NCBI GenBank assembly: GCA_937892915.1
Contig: CALBIC010000036.1
Coordinates: 1 to 38,798, forward strand
From: UBA5972 sp002430125
Lineage (GTDB): Bacteria; Pseudomonadota; Alphaproteobacteria; Rhodobacterales; Rhodobacteraceae
DNA: 38,798 nucleotides
Direction: 5' to 3'
The notes below the pieces were generated by a model. That model saw nothing but the letters and a program-made list of their open reading frames with translations. It was not told the DNA's origin and ran no database searches. Below are positions 24,204 through 32,469 of the stretch, in pieces. Position 1 is the stretch's first letter; each line of letters opens with the position of its first letter. The position numbers were made by a program, and so were the translations under genes.

Positions 24204-25823
24204 ATGCCCAAGACGTATGATTTTGTTATCATTGGCGCAGGGTCCGCCGGGTCTGCACTGGCGTTTCGTCTAAGTGAAAGCGGCAAATACACCGTTTTAG
24301 TACTCGAGGCCGGTGGCAGTGATCTGAACTTCTGGATTCAAATGCCAATCGGTTACGGCAAAGCGTTTTACGACGCGCGGATCAACTGGAAATATACCGC
24401 TGAAGCGGATGCAGGACTGGGTGGCCGGCGAACCTATTGGCCGCGCGGCAAGGTCATGGGAGGGTCAAGTTCGATCAACGCGATGGTTTATGTGCGTGGG
24501 CAGCCCAAGGATTTCGAGGACTGGCAGACGGCCGGGGCCAAGGGCTGGGGCTGGAAAGATGTAGCGCCGATTTTCAAGCGGATGGAAAACTGGTCAGAAG
24601 GCGGCGATGATATTCGCGGTGCTGGCGGCCCGTTGCATGTGCAAAACATTGACGATGATGTACATCCGATGTGCCAGACATTCTTGCAGGCGGCACGTGA
24701 AACCCAGATTGAAACGACCGAAGATTACAACGGCGCCAAATTTGAAGGGGCGGCGATTTATCAGATTACAACGCATAAGGGCAGGCGGGCATCAACCGCG
24801 CGGTGTTATCTGCGTCCGGCGATGAAGCGGACGAACATGCACCTGATCACCCGGGCGCATGTGACCGGGATCACCTTTGAAGGCAAGCGCACAACCGGCG
24901 TTACCTACCAGCGAAACGGCAAACCCGAAACGGTTCTGGCGGGGCGGGAGGTTATTCTTTCGGCAGGGGCAATCAACTCGCCACAAATCTTGCAGTTGGC
25001 AGGCATTGGCCCGGCTGCGGAACTGAAATCGCATGGCATTACGCCGATTATAGATGCGCCGAACGTCGGGAAGAACTTACAGGATCATCTGGGCATTGAT
25101 CTGCATTTCCGCTCCAAAGTGCCGACGCTTAATCAGATTTTACGCCCGTGGTACGGCAAACTTGCTGTCGGCATTCAATATGTCCTGACGCGCAAAGGCC
25201 CCTTGTCGCTGAGCATCAATCAAGCCGGTGGTTTTGTGCGAACCCGTCCGGATATTGAGACGCCCAATCAACAGCTGTACTTTTCACCCGTCAGCTACAC
25301 CCGTGCACCGGCCGGAAAACGCCCGATGATGAGCCCGGATAAATTTCCCGGCTTTCTGATTGGGGCCGATACCTGCAGGCCGACCAGCCGGGGCGAAGTT
25401 GGTCTAAGGTCAGCGGATCCATTTGCCGCGCCGGTTATCCGACCGAACTACCTGTCAACCGACTATGATCGCAATGAGGCGTTGGAATCGTTCAAGTTCC
25501 TGCGCCGATTGTCGGAATCTCCGGCGTTCAAAGCGGTGACGGTGGATGAATTCAGCCCCGGAAAAAGTGTGCAGTCCGACGACGAGATCAACGCCTTTAT
25601 CCGCGAAAACGCGTGGACAGTATTTCACGCCAGCTGCACTTGTCGTATGGGCGAAAGCTCGGCGGATTCCGTTGTTGACAGCCGCCTGAAAGTGCATGGA
25701 ATTAAAGGGCTAAGGGTTGTGGATGCCAGCGTTTTTCCAAACGTGACATCAGGCAATATCAACGCGCCGTCAATCATGGTGGGCGAAAAAGCCGCCGATC
25801 TGATATTAGAGGATCACGCATGA
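24204..25823 (+). CDS. GMC-family FAD-dependent alcohol oxidoreductase
   Basis: A 539-residue flavoprotein of the glucose-methanol-choline family, closest in general look to bacterial choline dehydrogenase-like proteins. The FAD-binding GAGSAGSALA (11-20) ends at Glu35 (LVLEAG). The GMC signature around RGKVMGGSSSINAMVYVRG is complete. The catalytic pair is His475 (VFHASCTCRMG) and Asn518 (SGNINAPS). It oxidises a primary or secondary alcohol, possibly choline-like or a sugar alcohol; the context does not decide. It has a strong ribosome site (GGAGGG). It overlaps the next gene by four bases, so the two act in one pathway. It is divergent from the PMH-like hydrolase across 145 bases, a probable shared control region. 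Confidence 0.92.
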   Translation: MPKTYDFVIIGAGSAGSALAFRLSESGKYTVLVLEAGGSDLNFWIQMPIGYGKAFYDARINWKYTAEADAGLGGRRTYWPRGKVMGGSSSINAMVYVRGQPKDFEDWQTAGAKGWGWKDVAPIFKRMENWSEGGDDIRGAGGPLHVQNIDDDVHPMCQTFLQAARETQIETTEDYNGAKFEGAAIYQITTHKGRRASTARCYLRPAMKRTNMHLITRAHVTGITFEGKRTTGVTYQRNGKPETVLAGREVILSAGAINSPQILQLAGIGPAAELKSHGITPIIDAPNVGKNLQDHLGIDLHFRSKVPTLNQILRPWYGKLAVGIQYVLTRKGPLSLSINQAGGFVRTRPDIETPNQQLYFSPVSYTRAPAGKRPMMSPDKFPGFLIGADTCRPTSRGEVGLRSADPFAAPVIRPNYLSTDYDRNEALESFKFLRRLSESPAFKAVTVDEFSPGKSVQSDDEINAFIRENAWTVFHASCTCRMGESSADSVVDSRLKVHGIKGLRVVDASVFPNVTSGNINAPSIMVGEKAADLILEDHA

Positions 25824-26923
25824 AACTGAAGAGCATTGAAACCTTCACAACGCCCGATGTCGGGTTTGTGCGGGTCACATCCGAGGATGGCGCGCAGGGC
25901 TGGGGGCAGGTTTCGACCTATCATTCAGACATTACCTGTCAGGTTTTGCACCGACAGGTGGCCCCCTGGATGTTGGGCAAAGACACGACCGATCTGGATG
26001 ATCTGCTGGATCTGGTCACGGAACGCGAACACAAGTTTCCCGGCTCGTATCTGCGCCGCGCGATGGCGGGGGTTGATACTGCTATCTGGGATATGCGTGG
26101 CAAGGTCGCAGGCAAACCAGTGGCCGAATTGCTGGGTGGTTCAGCCGGGACATTGCGGGCTTACGCCAGTTCAATGAAGCGCGACATCACCCCAAAGGAC
26201 GAGGCGGCGCGGCTTGTTGCGTTGCGCGACCGCGACGGGTTTGACGCGTTCAAAGTCCGTGCCGGGGCAGAAGTCGGGCGCGATCAGGATGAATGGCCAG
26301 GGCGGACCGAAGATATTATCCCGACGATGCGCCGCGCAATGGGCGATGACGTGGCTTTGCTGATTGACGCCAACTCCTGCTATTCACCCAAGCGCGCCAT
26401 CGAAGTCGGGAGGATTCTGGAGGCTAACGGGTTCAGCCATTACGAAGAACCCTGCCCATATTGGGAGCTTGAGCAGACTAAAGAAGTCACCGACGCGCTT
26501 GATATTGACGTAACCGGTGGCGAACAGGATTGCGATCTGCCGACATGGAAGCGGATGATCGACATGCGGGCGGTGGATATCGTGCAGCCGGATATCCTGT
26601 ATTTGGGGGGCATTAGTCGGACGTTGCGGGTGGTCAAAATGGCCGAAACGGCAGGTTTGCCGGTCACGCCGCATTGCGCCAACCTGTCGATGGTGACCTT
26701 GTTCACGATGCACCTGATGCGGGCCATACACGGCGCCGGAAAATATCTGGAATTCTCGATCGAGGGGGCAGATTACTACCCATGGCAAGTCGGCCTGTTC
26801 ACACATGATCCTTACGGCATCAAAGACGGCAAAGCGACCGTGACGAATGAACCGGGTTGGGGGGTTGATATCCAGCCGGAATGGTTGGCGAAATCCAAAT
26901 ACCAATGTTCGGGGTTAAAATGA
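25820..26923 (+). CDS. Enolase-superfamily (mandelate racemase group) enzyme
   Basis: A 367-residue (beta-alpha)7-beta barrel enzyme that abstracts the alpha-proton of a carboxylate. Metal ligands are Asp183 (LLIDANSCYS), Glu209 (YEEPCPYW) and Glu235 (TGGEQD). The general-base dyad is His285 (VTPHCAN) with Asp258 (VQPDILYLGG). The second-strand base position reads Lys145-Val-Arg147 rather than Lys-x-Lys, a pattern seen among acid-sugar dehydratases. A likely reaction is dehydration of a sugar acid to a 2-keto-3-deoxy acid, but racemase activity cannot be excluded. It is translationally coupled to the GMC oxidoreductase (ATGA), whose product, after further oxidation, could be its substrate. 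Confidence 0.9.
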   Translation: MKLKSIETFTTPDVGFVRVTSEDGAQGWGQVSTYHSDITCQVLHRQVAPWMLGKDTTDLDDLLDLVTEREHKFPGSYLRRAMAGVDTAIWDMRGKVAGKPVAELLGGSAGTLRAYASSMKRDITPKDEAARLVALRDRDGFDAFKVRAGAEVGRDQDEWPGRTEDIIPTMRRAMGDDVALLIDANSCYSPKRAIEVGRILEANGFSHYEEPCPYWELEQTKEVTDALDIDVTGGEQDCDLPTWKRMIDMRAVDIVQPDILYLGGISRTLRVVKMAETAGLPVTPHCANLSMVTLFTMHLMRAIHGAGKYLEFSIEGADYYPWQVGLFTHDPYGIKDGKATVTNEPGWGVDIQPEWLAKSKYQCSGLK

Positions 26924-27077
26924 ATAGTAACGTTTGAAATCTAAGTGATTTGGCTCGCACCTAAATTCGGTTTGCTGTAACAAGAGTCTCAAAATAATGA
27001 AGGCGAGACTTTATGCAACGCCCTGCGATCCGCATGGTGGCCACACTCCGGTTGATTCGCCCAAACGGGTGCAAACC

Positions 27078-28769
27078 ATGACCACTTTGGTTTTTCTGAT
27101 AAATTTGGGTGGGGCGACGTTCCTGCTTCTTTATGCTGTGCGTATGGTTCAAACCGGCATCGAGCGCGCCATGGGGCCAAGTTTCCGGCGGATCGTGACG
27201 GCACACAGCGACAGTCATCTGCGCACAGCCTTGGCTGGCGTCCTGTTGGCGATCATCCTGCAAAGTTCAACGGCTGCGGGTTTGTTGGCATCGGGTTTTG
27301 CTGCCACGTCGCTTTTGACGTTTTCCGGCGGTTTGGCCGTTGTATTAGGGGCCGATTTTGGCTCGGCACTTGTGATCCAGATTTTGTCGTTCCGGCCTGA
27401 TTGGTTGATCCCAATTCTGCTGGTTGCCGGTGGGTATCTTTTTCTGAAGGTAGAGGCCCGAACCCTGCGCCAGTGGGGCCGAATCCTGCTTGGGATCGCA
27501 TTTATTTTGCTGGCATTGCGATTTATCGGCGATGCGGTTCACCCGATCCGTGACAGTCCCTTTATGCCGGCAATCGCCGGATATCTAAAAAGCGATTTCA
27601 TAACGGCGTTTCTGGTTGGCGCCGCTGTGACGTTCATTATGCATTCCAGCGTTGCCGCGATTCTGATGACCGTCACCTTCGTCGTGCTGGGCGTCCTGTC
27701 GCCGAACGCGGGCGTATCTGTTGTGTTAGGTGCAAATCTGGGTGCGGCCACGCTATTGATCTGGCTTTCCCGGGATATGGTAACAAAAGCCCGGCGCATT
27801 CCGATTGCCAATTTGGTGTTGCGCGGAACGGGTGCTGTTCTGGCGCTGTTCTTGGTGAACCTGACGCCGGTGCTTTCTTGGCTGGAAGGTGTCGCGCCCG
27901 GCCAGCGGTTGGTTTTGGCGCATATGGGTTTCAATGCGCTTGTCTTGCTTTTGTCCTTTCCGCTGCTCAAACTTATCGAACGCCCCCTCGTTGCCTGCTT
28001 TCCAGGGCGATCCGAGGTCGCGCCGGTGGACGGCTTTCGAACGCTTTCGGCCCTTGACCGAAGTGTGGTTGATCGACCCAGCCTGGCGCTTGCCAGTCTG
28101 ACGCGCGAATTGCTGCGGATGACCCAGATCGTTGAAGTGATGGCAGGGCCGGTCATGGACTATTATGAATCCGGTGATGAAGTGGCCATTAAGGCGACCA
28201 AGGCGCTGGATTTTGACCTCAATCGTGCCTTGGATGACGTGCGCCGATATGTGGCGCTGGTGCCCCGTGAGGGGCAGACCAAAGAACAATATCGGCGGGT
28301 GCGCGAATTGGTCGAATACGCGATCAGCCTGGAAACTGCCGGTGATATCATCGCCAAGGGCTTGCTTAGTCTTGCGGTCGAGAAAAATCGCAACCGCCTG
28401 AAATTCTCACAGGAGGGCCATCAGGAACTGGCCTTGCTACACGAACGTGTCATGGCAAATATGAAACTTGCCTTCAATGTTCTGTTGTCAGAAGACATCG
28501 AAAGTGCGCGTTTGTTGTTGGAAGAAAAGTCCGAGATGGCGACTCAGGAACGCAAAAGCCGCAAACGGCATCTGAAAAGATTGCGTGAAGGGGCCGAGGA
28601 AAGTCTGGAAAGCAGCGATATCCATCTGGAAACCCTGCGGGCGCTAAAAGACCTCAATTCACAAATTGCCGCGATCGCCTATCCGATCCTTGTCCGCGGC
28701 GGCCAATTGTTGGAAACTCGGTTGGTTGACAACGTGAATGAAAGCGATATCGAGTCAAATGACACATGA
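27078..28769 (+). CDS. Na/Pi cotransporter family protein with PhoU-like domain (YjbB-like)
   Basis: A 563-residue protein from the ATG at 27078 (MTTLVFLINLGGATFLLLYAVRM); an ATG at 26997 would add 27 residues with no membrane character. Two inverted Na/Pi repeats carry the family serine motifs: LQSSTAAGLLASG in the first and MHSSVAAILMT in the second. About eight to nine helices fill residues 1-315. The last 220 residues are helical and charged and look like a PhoU domain. This layout matches E. coli YjbB, reported to export phosphate, more than the shorter NptA importers. It would fit as a valve for phosphate released by PhnA. Its 3' neighbour is the glutamine-synthetase-like gene, 58 bases away. 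Direction of transport is inferred. Confidence 0.88.
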   Translation: MTTLVFLINLGGATFLLLYAVRMVQTGIERAMGPSFRRIVTAHSDSHLRTALAGVLLAIILQSSTAAGLLASGFAATSLLTFSGGLAVVLGADFGSALVIQILSFRPDWLIPILLVAGGYLFLKVEARTLRQWGRILLGIAFILLALRFIGDAVHPIRDSPFMPAIAGYLKSDFITAFLVGAAVTFIMHSSVAAILMTVTFVVLGVLSPNAGVSVVLGANLGAATLLIWLSRDMVTKARRIPIANLVLRGTGAVLALFLVNLTPVLSWLEGVAPGQRLVLAHMGFNALVLLLSFPLLKLIERPLVACFPGRSEVAPVDGFRTLSALDRSVVDRPSLALASLTRELLRMTQIVEVMAGPVMDYYESGDEVAIKATKALDFDLNRALDDVRRYVALVPREGQTKEQYRRVRELVEYAISLETAGDIIAKGLLSLAVEKNRNRLKFSQEGHQELALLHERVMANMKLAFNVLLSEDIESARLLLEEKSEMATQERKSRKRHLKRLREGAEESLESSDIHLETLRALKDLNSQIAAIAYPILVRGGQLLETRLVDNVNESDIESNDT

Positions 28770-28827
28770 CTCTTGCTTAGAAACCCGCCAGACTTACGGC
28801 TGAACGAACAAAAACAGGACGGTATGA

Positions 28828-30195
28828 ATGCCCGGAAATTTAACATTCGACGAATTGAAAAAGCTGGTACACGGCGGGTCAATTGACACGGTTTTGGTTT
28901 GTCTGGTCGATATGCAGGGCCGTTTGATGGGGAAACGGTTTCACGCAGCTTTCTTTTTGGAAAGCGGCCACAAGGAAACGCACAGCTGCAACTATTTGCT
29001 GGCCACCGATCTTGAGATGCACACCGTTGCCGGATACGCTTCGGCAAATTGGGCCAGAGGTTATGGCGATTACGTCATGCGGCCAGATATGTTGACGTTG
29101 CGGCTTGTGCCGTGGCTTGAAGGCACGGCGATGGTGCTGTGTGACGTTCTGGATCATCACACACAAAAAGAAGTGCCACATTCCCCGCGCGCGCTTTTGA
29201 AACGGCAAATTGCGCGGCTGGCGGATATGGGTCTGAAGCCCATGATGGCAACCGAGCTTGAGTTTTTTCTGTTTCGCGAGAGTTTTGAGGAAATCCGCCA
29301 AAACGGCGCGCATTCGATGACCACACTTAGCGCCTATAACGAAGATTACGCGATCTTTCAGACAACCAAGGAAGAAAACGTCATGCGGTCTATCCGCAAC
29401 GGTCTTTATGGTGCCGGAATTCCGGTTGAATGCTCGAAAGGCGAGGCCGATGCCGGGCAGGAAGAGATCAATATCAAGTATTCCGACGCGCTTGATACGG
29501 CCGACAATCACGCCATAACCAAGAATGGCTGCAAGGAAATCGCCTGGCAACAAGGCCGCGCCCTGACATTTTTGGCGAAATGGCATCACGAGGCGGCTGG
29601 GTCTTCCAGCCATGTCCATCAATCCTTGTGGACGCTGGATGGCAAACCAGCATTTCTTGATCCAGCGGGTCAATATGGGATGTCCGATCTGATGCGCCAC
29701 TACATGGCTGGTCTGCTGGCGCATGCCTCTGAGATCACCTATTTTCTGGCGCCATACGTCAATTCCTACAAGCGCTTCGCAGCCGGGACATTCGCGCCAA
29801 CCAAGGCGATCTGGTCACTGGATAACCGCACGGCTGGGTACCGGTTGGTGGGTGAAGGCAGCAGTTCCATTCGGGTTGAATGCCGTGTTGGCGGATCGGA
29901 CCTGAACCCTTATCTTGCGATGGCGGCGCTGATTGCGGCCGGGATTGACGGTATCGAAAACAAGCTGGCGCTGGAAGCCGAGTTCAAGGGCGATGCCTAT
30001 GAAGCAGACCGTCTTCGCGGCATTCCGGACAATTTGCGTGACGCTGCAACGGCGTTGAGTGGCTCAAACATGCTGCGCGCGGCCTTTGGTGACGCCGTGA
30101 TCGACCACTACGTGCATGCTGCCAACTGGGAACAACAGGACTTTGGCCGCGTCGTTACGGATTACGAGGTGAAACGTGGGTTTGAAAAGGCCTAG
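28828..30195 (+). CDS. Glutamine synthetase-like gamma-glutamyl amide ligase
   Basis: A 455-residue member of the glutamine synthetase fold. Active-site acids are Glu143 and Glu145 (MATELEFFLF). The ATP/glutamate loop reads AGSSSHVHQSLW with His262 and His264. The phosphate-binding segment is NSYKRFAAGTFAPTKAIW, and the ECRVGGSDLNPYLAMAALIAAG stretch, abridged, is typical. It is more like PuuA/IpuC-type enzymes, which join glutamate to an amine, than the housekeeping GlnA; no nitrogen-control genes flank it. The amine is unknown. An iron-dependent alcohol dehydrogenase follows by 92 bases on the same strand, suggesting an amino alcohol or its gamma-glutamyl derivative as substrate (inference). 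Confidence 0.88.
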   Translation: MPGNLTFDELKKLVHGGSIDTVLVCLVDMQGRLMGKRFHAAFFLESGHKETHSCNYLLATDLEMHTVAGYASANWARGYGDYVMRPDMLTLRLVPWLEGTAMVLCDVLDHHTQKEVPHSPRALLKRQIARLADMGLKPMMATELEFFLFRESFEEIRQNGAHSMTTLSAYNEDYAIFQTTKEENVMRSIRNGLYGAGIPVECSKGEADAGQEEINIKYSDALDTADNHAITKNGCKEIAWQQGRALTFLAKWHHEAAGSSSHVHQSLWTLDGKPAFLDPAGQYGMSDLMRHYMAGLLAHASEITYFLAPYVNSYKRFAAGTFAPTKAIWSLDNRTAGYRLVGEGSSSIRVECRVGGSDLNPYLAMAALIAAGIDGIENKLALEAEFKGDAYEADRLRGIPDNLRDAATALSGSNMLRAAFGDAVIDHYVHAANWEQQDFGRVVTDYEVKRGFEKA

Positions 30196-30287
30196 TTTTG
30201 TAGCTTTTTGTCTGTTCAAACTGTTTCTCTTTTCAACCGCTTAATGTAAAAACTCGATGGCAAGAATAACTCTATGAAAGTCGCACA

Positions 30288-31448
30288 ATGAAACTCGCAG
30301 GCAACTGGTCTTATCCGACATCAATCAAATTTGGCGCGGGCCGCATCGCGGAACTTCCTGCTGCTTGTGCGCAGGCTGGGATAAAAAACCCACTTTTGGT
30401 GACCGATAAGGGGCTCGCCAACTTGCCGATCACGGTGGCGGCGCTGGACCTTTTGGAAAATGCTGGCCTTGGACGCGCGATGTTTTCCGAGGTTGATCCT
30501 AACCCGAACGAAAAGAACCTTTCGGCTGGTTTGGCGGTCTATAAAGCTGGCGGACATGACGGCGTGATTGCTTTTGGTGGCGGTTCGGGGCTCGATTTGG
30601 GCAAGATGGTTGCCTTCATGTCGGGCCAAACCCGGCCCTTGTGGGATTTTGAGGATGTCGGCGATTGGTGGACTCGGGCGGACGCCGCAGGAATCGCACC
30701 GATTGTGGCGGTGCCAACGACCGCAGGCACCGGGTCAGAAGTTGGGCGGGCCAGTGTCATTACCAATTCCGCAACCCATGTGAAAAAGATCATTTACCAC
30801 CCGAAAGTCTTGCCCGCAGTGGTGATTTGCGATCCAGAACTGACAGTTGGTATGCCCAGGATTATCACCGCAGGCACCGGAATGGACGCGTTTGCCCATT
30901 GTTTAGAAGCATTCAGTTCGCCGCATTATCATCCGATGAGCCAAGGCATCGCGCTGGAAGGTTTGCGGCTGGTCAAAGACTATCTGCCGCGCGCATTTGC
31001 TGACGGTACTGATCTTGAGGCGCGGGCGCATATGATGTCTGCGGCCATGATGGGGGCAACGGCGTTTCAAAAAGGGCTGGGTGCCGTGCATGCCATCAGC
31101 CACCCGATTGGCGCGGTTTACGGCACGCATCACGGTATGACCAATGCCGTGGTCATTCCACCGGTTTTGAAACTCAACCGCAACGCAATTGAAGGGCGTA
31201 TTGGTCAAGCGGCGGATTATCTGGGCATCAAGGGCGGGTTTGACGGGTTCTTTAGCTATTTGCTTGAATTAAGGGCCGGTTTGGGGGTGCCTGACAATCT
31301 GGGTGAAATGGGGATCGGTACTGACCGGGTCGAGGAATTAACGGCAATGGCGTTGCAAGACCCAAGTTGTGGCGGCAATCCGATTGAACTGACCTTTGAG
31401 AATACCCGTCAGTTGCTGCTGGATTCCATCCTTTTGAAAAATTCCTGA
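30288..31448 (+). CDS. Iron-containing (group III) alcohol dehydrogenase
   Basis: A 386-residue NAD(P)-dependent dehydrogenase. The nucleotide loop GGGSGLDLGK is at 97-106, followed by PTTAGTGSE at 143-151. The metal ligands are in register with the family: Asp200, His204 (GMDAFAHCLEA), His268 (AVHAISHPIG) and His282 (GTHHGM). It interconverts an alcohol and an aldehyde; the range in this family is wide. An AATGA just at its start overlaps a six-codon frame (ATGAAAGTCGCACAATGA at 30274-30291), noted but not taken as a gene. It converges on pxpC with 13 bases between stops. It probably belongs with the upstream GS-like gene. Confidence 0.92.
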   Translation: MKLAGNWSYPTSIKFGAGRIAELPAACAQAGIKNPLLVTDKGLANLPITVAALDLLENAGLGRAMFSEVDPNPNEKNLSAGLAVYKAGGHDGVIAFGGGSGLDLGKMVAFMSGQTRPLWDFEDVGDWWTRADAAGIAPIVAVPTTAGTGSEVGRASVITNSATHVKKIIYHPKVLPAVVICDPELTVGMPRIITAGTGMDAFAHCLEAFSSPHYHPMSQGIALEGLRLVKDYLPRAFADGTDLEARAHMMSAAMMGATAFQKGLGAVHAISHPIGAVYGTHHGMTNAVVIPPVLKLNRNAIEGRIGQAADYLGIKGGFDGFFSYLLELRAGLGVPDNLGEMGIGTDRVEELTAMALQDPSCGGNPIELTFENTRQLLLDSILLKNS

Positions 31449-31461
31449 GCCGATGAAGGCG

Positions 31462-32469
31462 TTATTCGTCGCCGCGCGTGACGCCGCCTATCAATTGATA
31501 AGATAACAAATCGTGCATCTCGCGCGGGTCGCGGATCAGCGGATGAATGTGGCGTCTAACCTCGCGATAGGTTTCATCGGGCGTGCGGTAGGTGGTCAGG
31601 CCTTCGTCTAATGTCACAAAGCGAAACTGAAGTCTGCTGCCGGGGCTGGCTTGCGCCACCAGCGGCAGGTCATCTGGCAAGACGGTGCCAATTCTGGGAT
31701 AGCCGCCTGTTGTCTGACATTCTGGCAATAAAACAAACGGCGCGCCGCTACCGGTCATCTGGATATCGCCCGGAACGATGATTTGCGACAAAATACTGAG
31801 CTGATCCTCGGTGGCGAAAGGTGCTCCTTCAAAGGCTAGCTCTGCGCCTTGCCGGTTTGCATGCGTGGTTTTCTCAAACACGGTTTCTGTGAAACGTTTC
31901 TGTTGCGCCTCTGAGAACATGTGGGTTTGCGCGCTTTGAATGATCCGAACAACGCCACCGGAGCACCGATTGCGCGGTGTGAAATGTAAACCCGTAGCTT
32001 GCGTTGCGTCCGGAGCTAGCGGCAGGCGGTCCCCGGCCTTTAACGCAGGGCCCAAGCCTGCGGTTAGATGGCTGGCGCGGCTGCCGAGTACCATGTCTGT
32101 GGCGATCCCGCCGCCGAAATGCAAATAGCCGTAAACACCATTTTGTGCCGCGCCTATACGCAAGATTTGCCCCGGTTTCATCAGGTGACTTGCGTTCCAC
32201 ACCAACATTTGATCATCAAGCTGGGCCAGCATCGGGGCGCCTGTCAGGGCAATCCTGACTGACGCGGTTACGGTAAATTCACCACCATATCCGGCCATTT
32301 CAAGGGCGGCATGGTCGGTGGTTTGACCAAGCAATGCCACCCCTTCGACAAGAGCCAGCCGATCCGCCGCACCACCGCGCGACAGGCCTTGCGACAGATA
32401 TCCCAGGCGACCAAAATCTTGCACGGTCAAGCTGGGGCCCGCGCGCTGAATGATAAGCTCAGCGGTCAT
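31462..32469 (-). CDS. pxpC: 5-oxoprolinase subunit C
   Basis: A 335-residue biotin-dependent carboxyltransferase-like (KipA/AHS2) protein, one of three subunits of the bacterial ATP-dependent 5-oxoprolinase that opens 5-oxoproline to glutamate. The N-terminal LTVQDFGRLGYLSQGLSRGG with GAADRLAL and the later PRIGTVLPDDLPLVAQASPG region, abridged, are typical. The start is set at ATG 32469, which overlaps the pxpB stop as ATGA; an in-frame ATG five codons upstream lies inside pxpB. The partner subunit A (LamB/YcsF) is not in the window, and no urea carboxylase is fused or adjacent, so the oxoprolinase assignment is preferred over allophanate hydrolase. Confidence 0.9.
   Translation of the reverse strand: MTAELIIQRAGPSLTVQDFGRLGYLSQGLSRGGAADRLALVEGVALLGQTTDHAALEMAGYGGEFTVTASVRIALTGAPMLAQLDDQMLVWNASHLMKPGQILRIGAAQNGVYGYLHFGGGIATDMVLGSRASHLTAGLGPALKAGDRLPLAPDATQATGLHFTPRNRCSGGVVRIIQSAQTHMFSEAQQKRFTETVFEKTTHANRQGAELAFEGAPFATEDQLSILSQIIVPGDIQMTGSGAPFVLLPECQTTGGYPRIGTVLPDDLPLVAQASPGSRLQFRFVTLDEGLTTYRTPDETYREVRRHIHPLIRDPREMHDLLSYQLIGGVTRGDE

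Noticed and set aside
26985..27011. Inverted repeat AGTCTC/GAGACT upstream of the Na/Pi transporter
   Set aside because: Only six base pairs with a long loop and no T-run; too weak to call a terminator or operator.
28879..29724. Minus-strand open frame of 281 codons opposite the glutamine-synthetase-like gene
   Set aside because: Antisense shadow with basic, low-complexity composition; no ribosome site or family signal.
30274..30291. Six-codon frame ATGAAAGTCGCACAATGA overlapping the alcohol dehydrogenase start
   Set aside because: It could couple translation, but it has no clear ribosome site and such short frames arise easily by chance.
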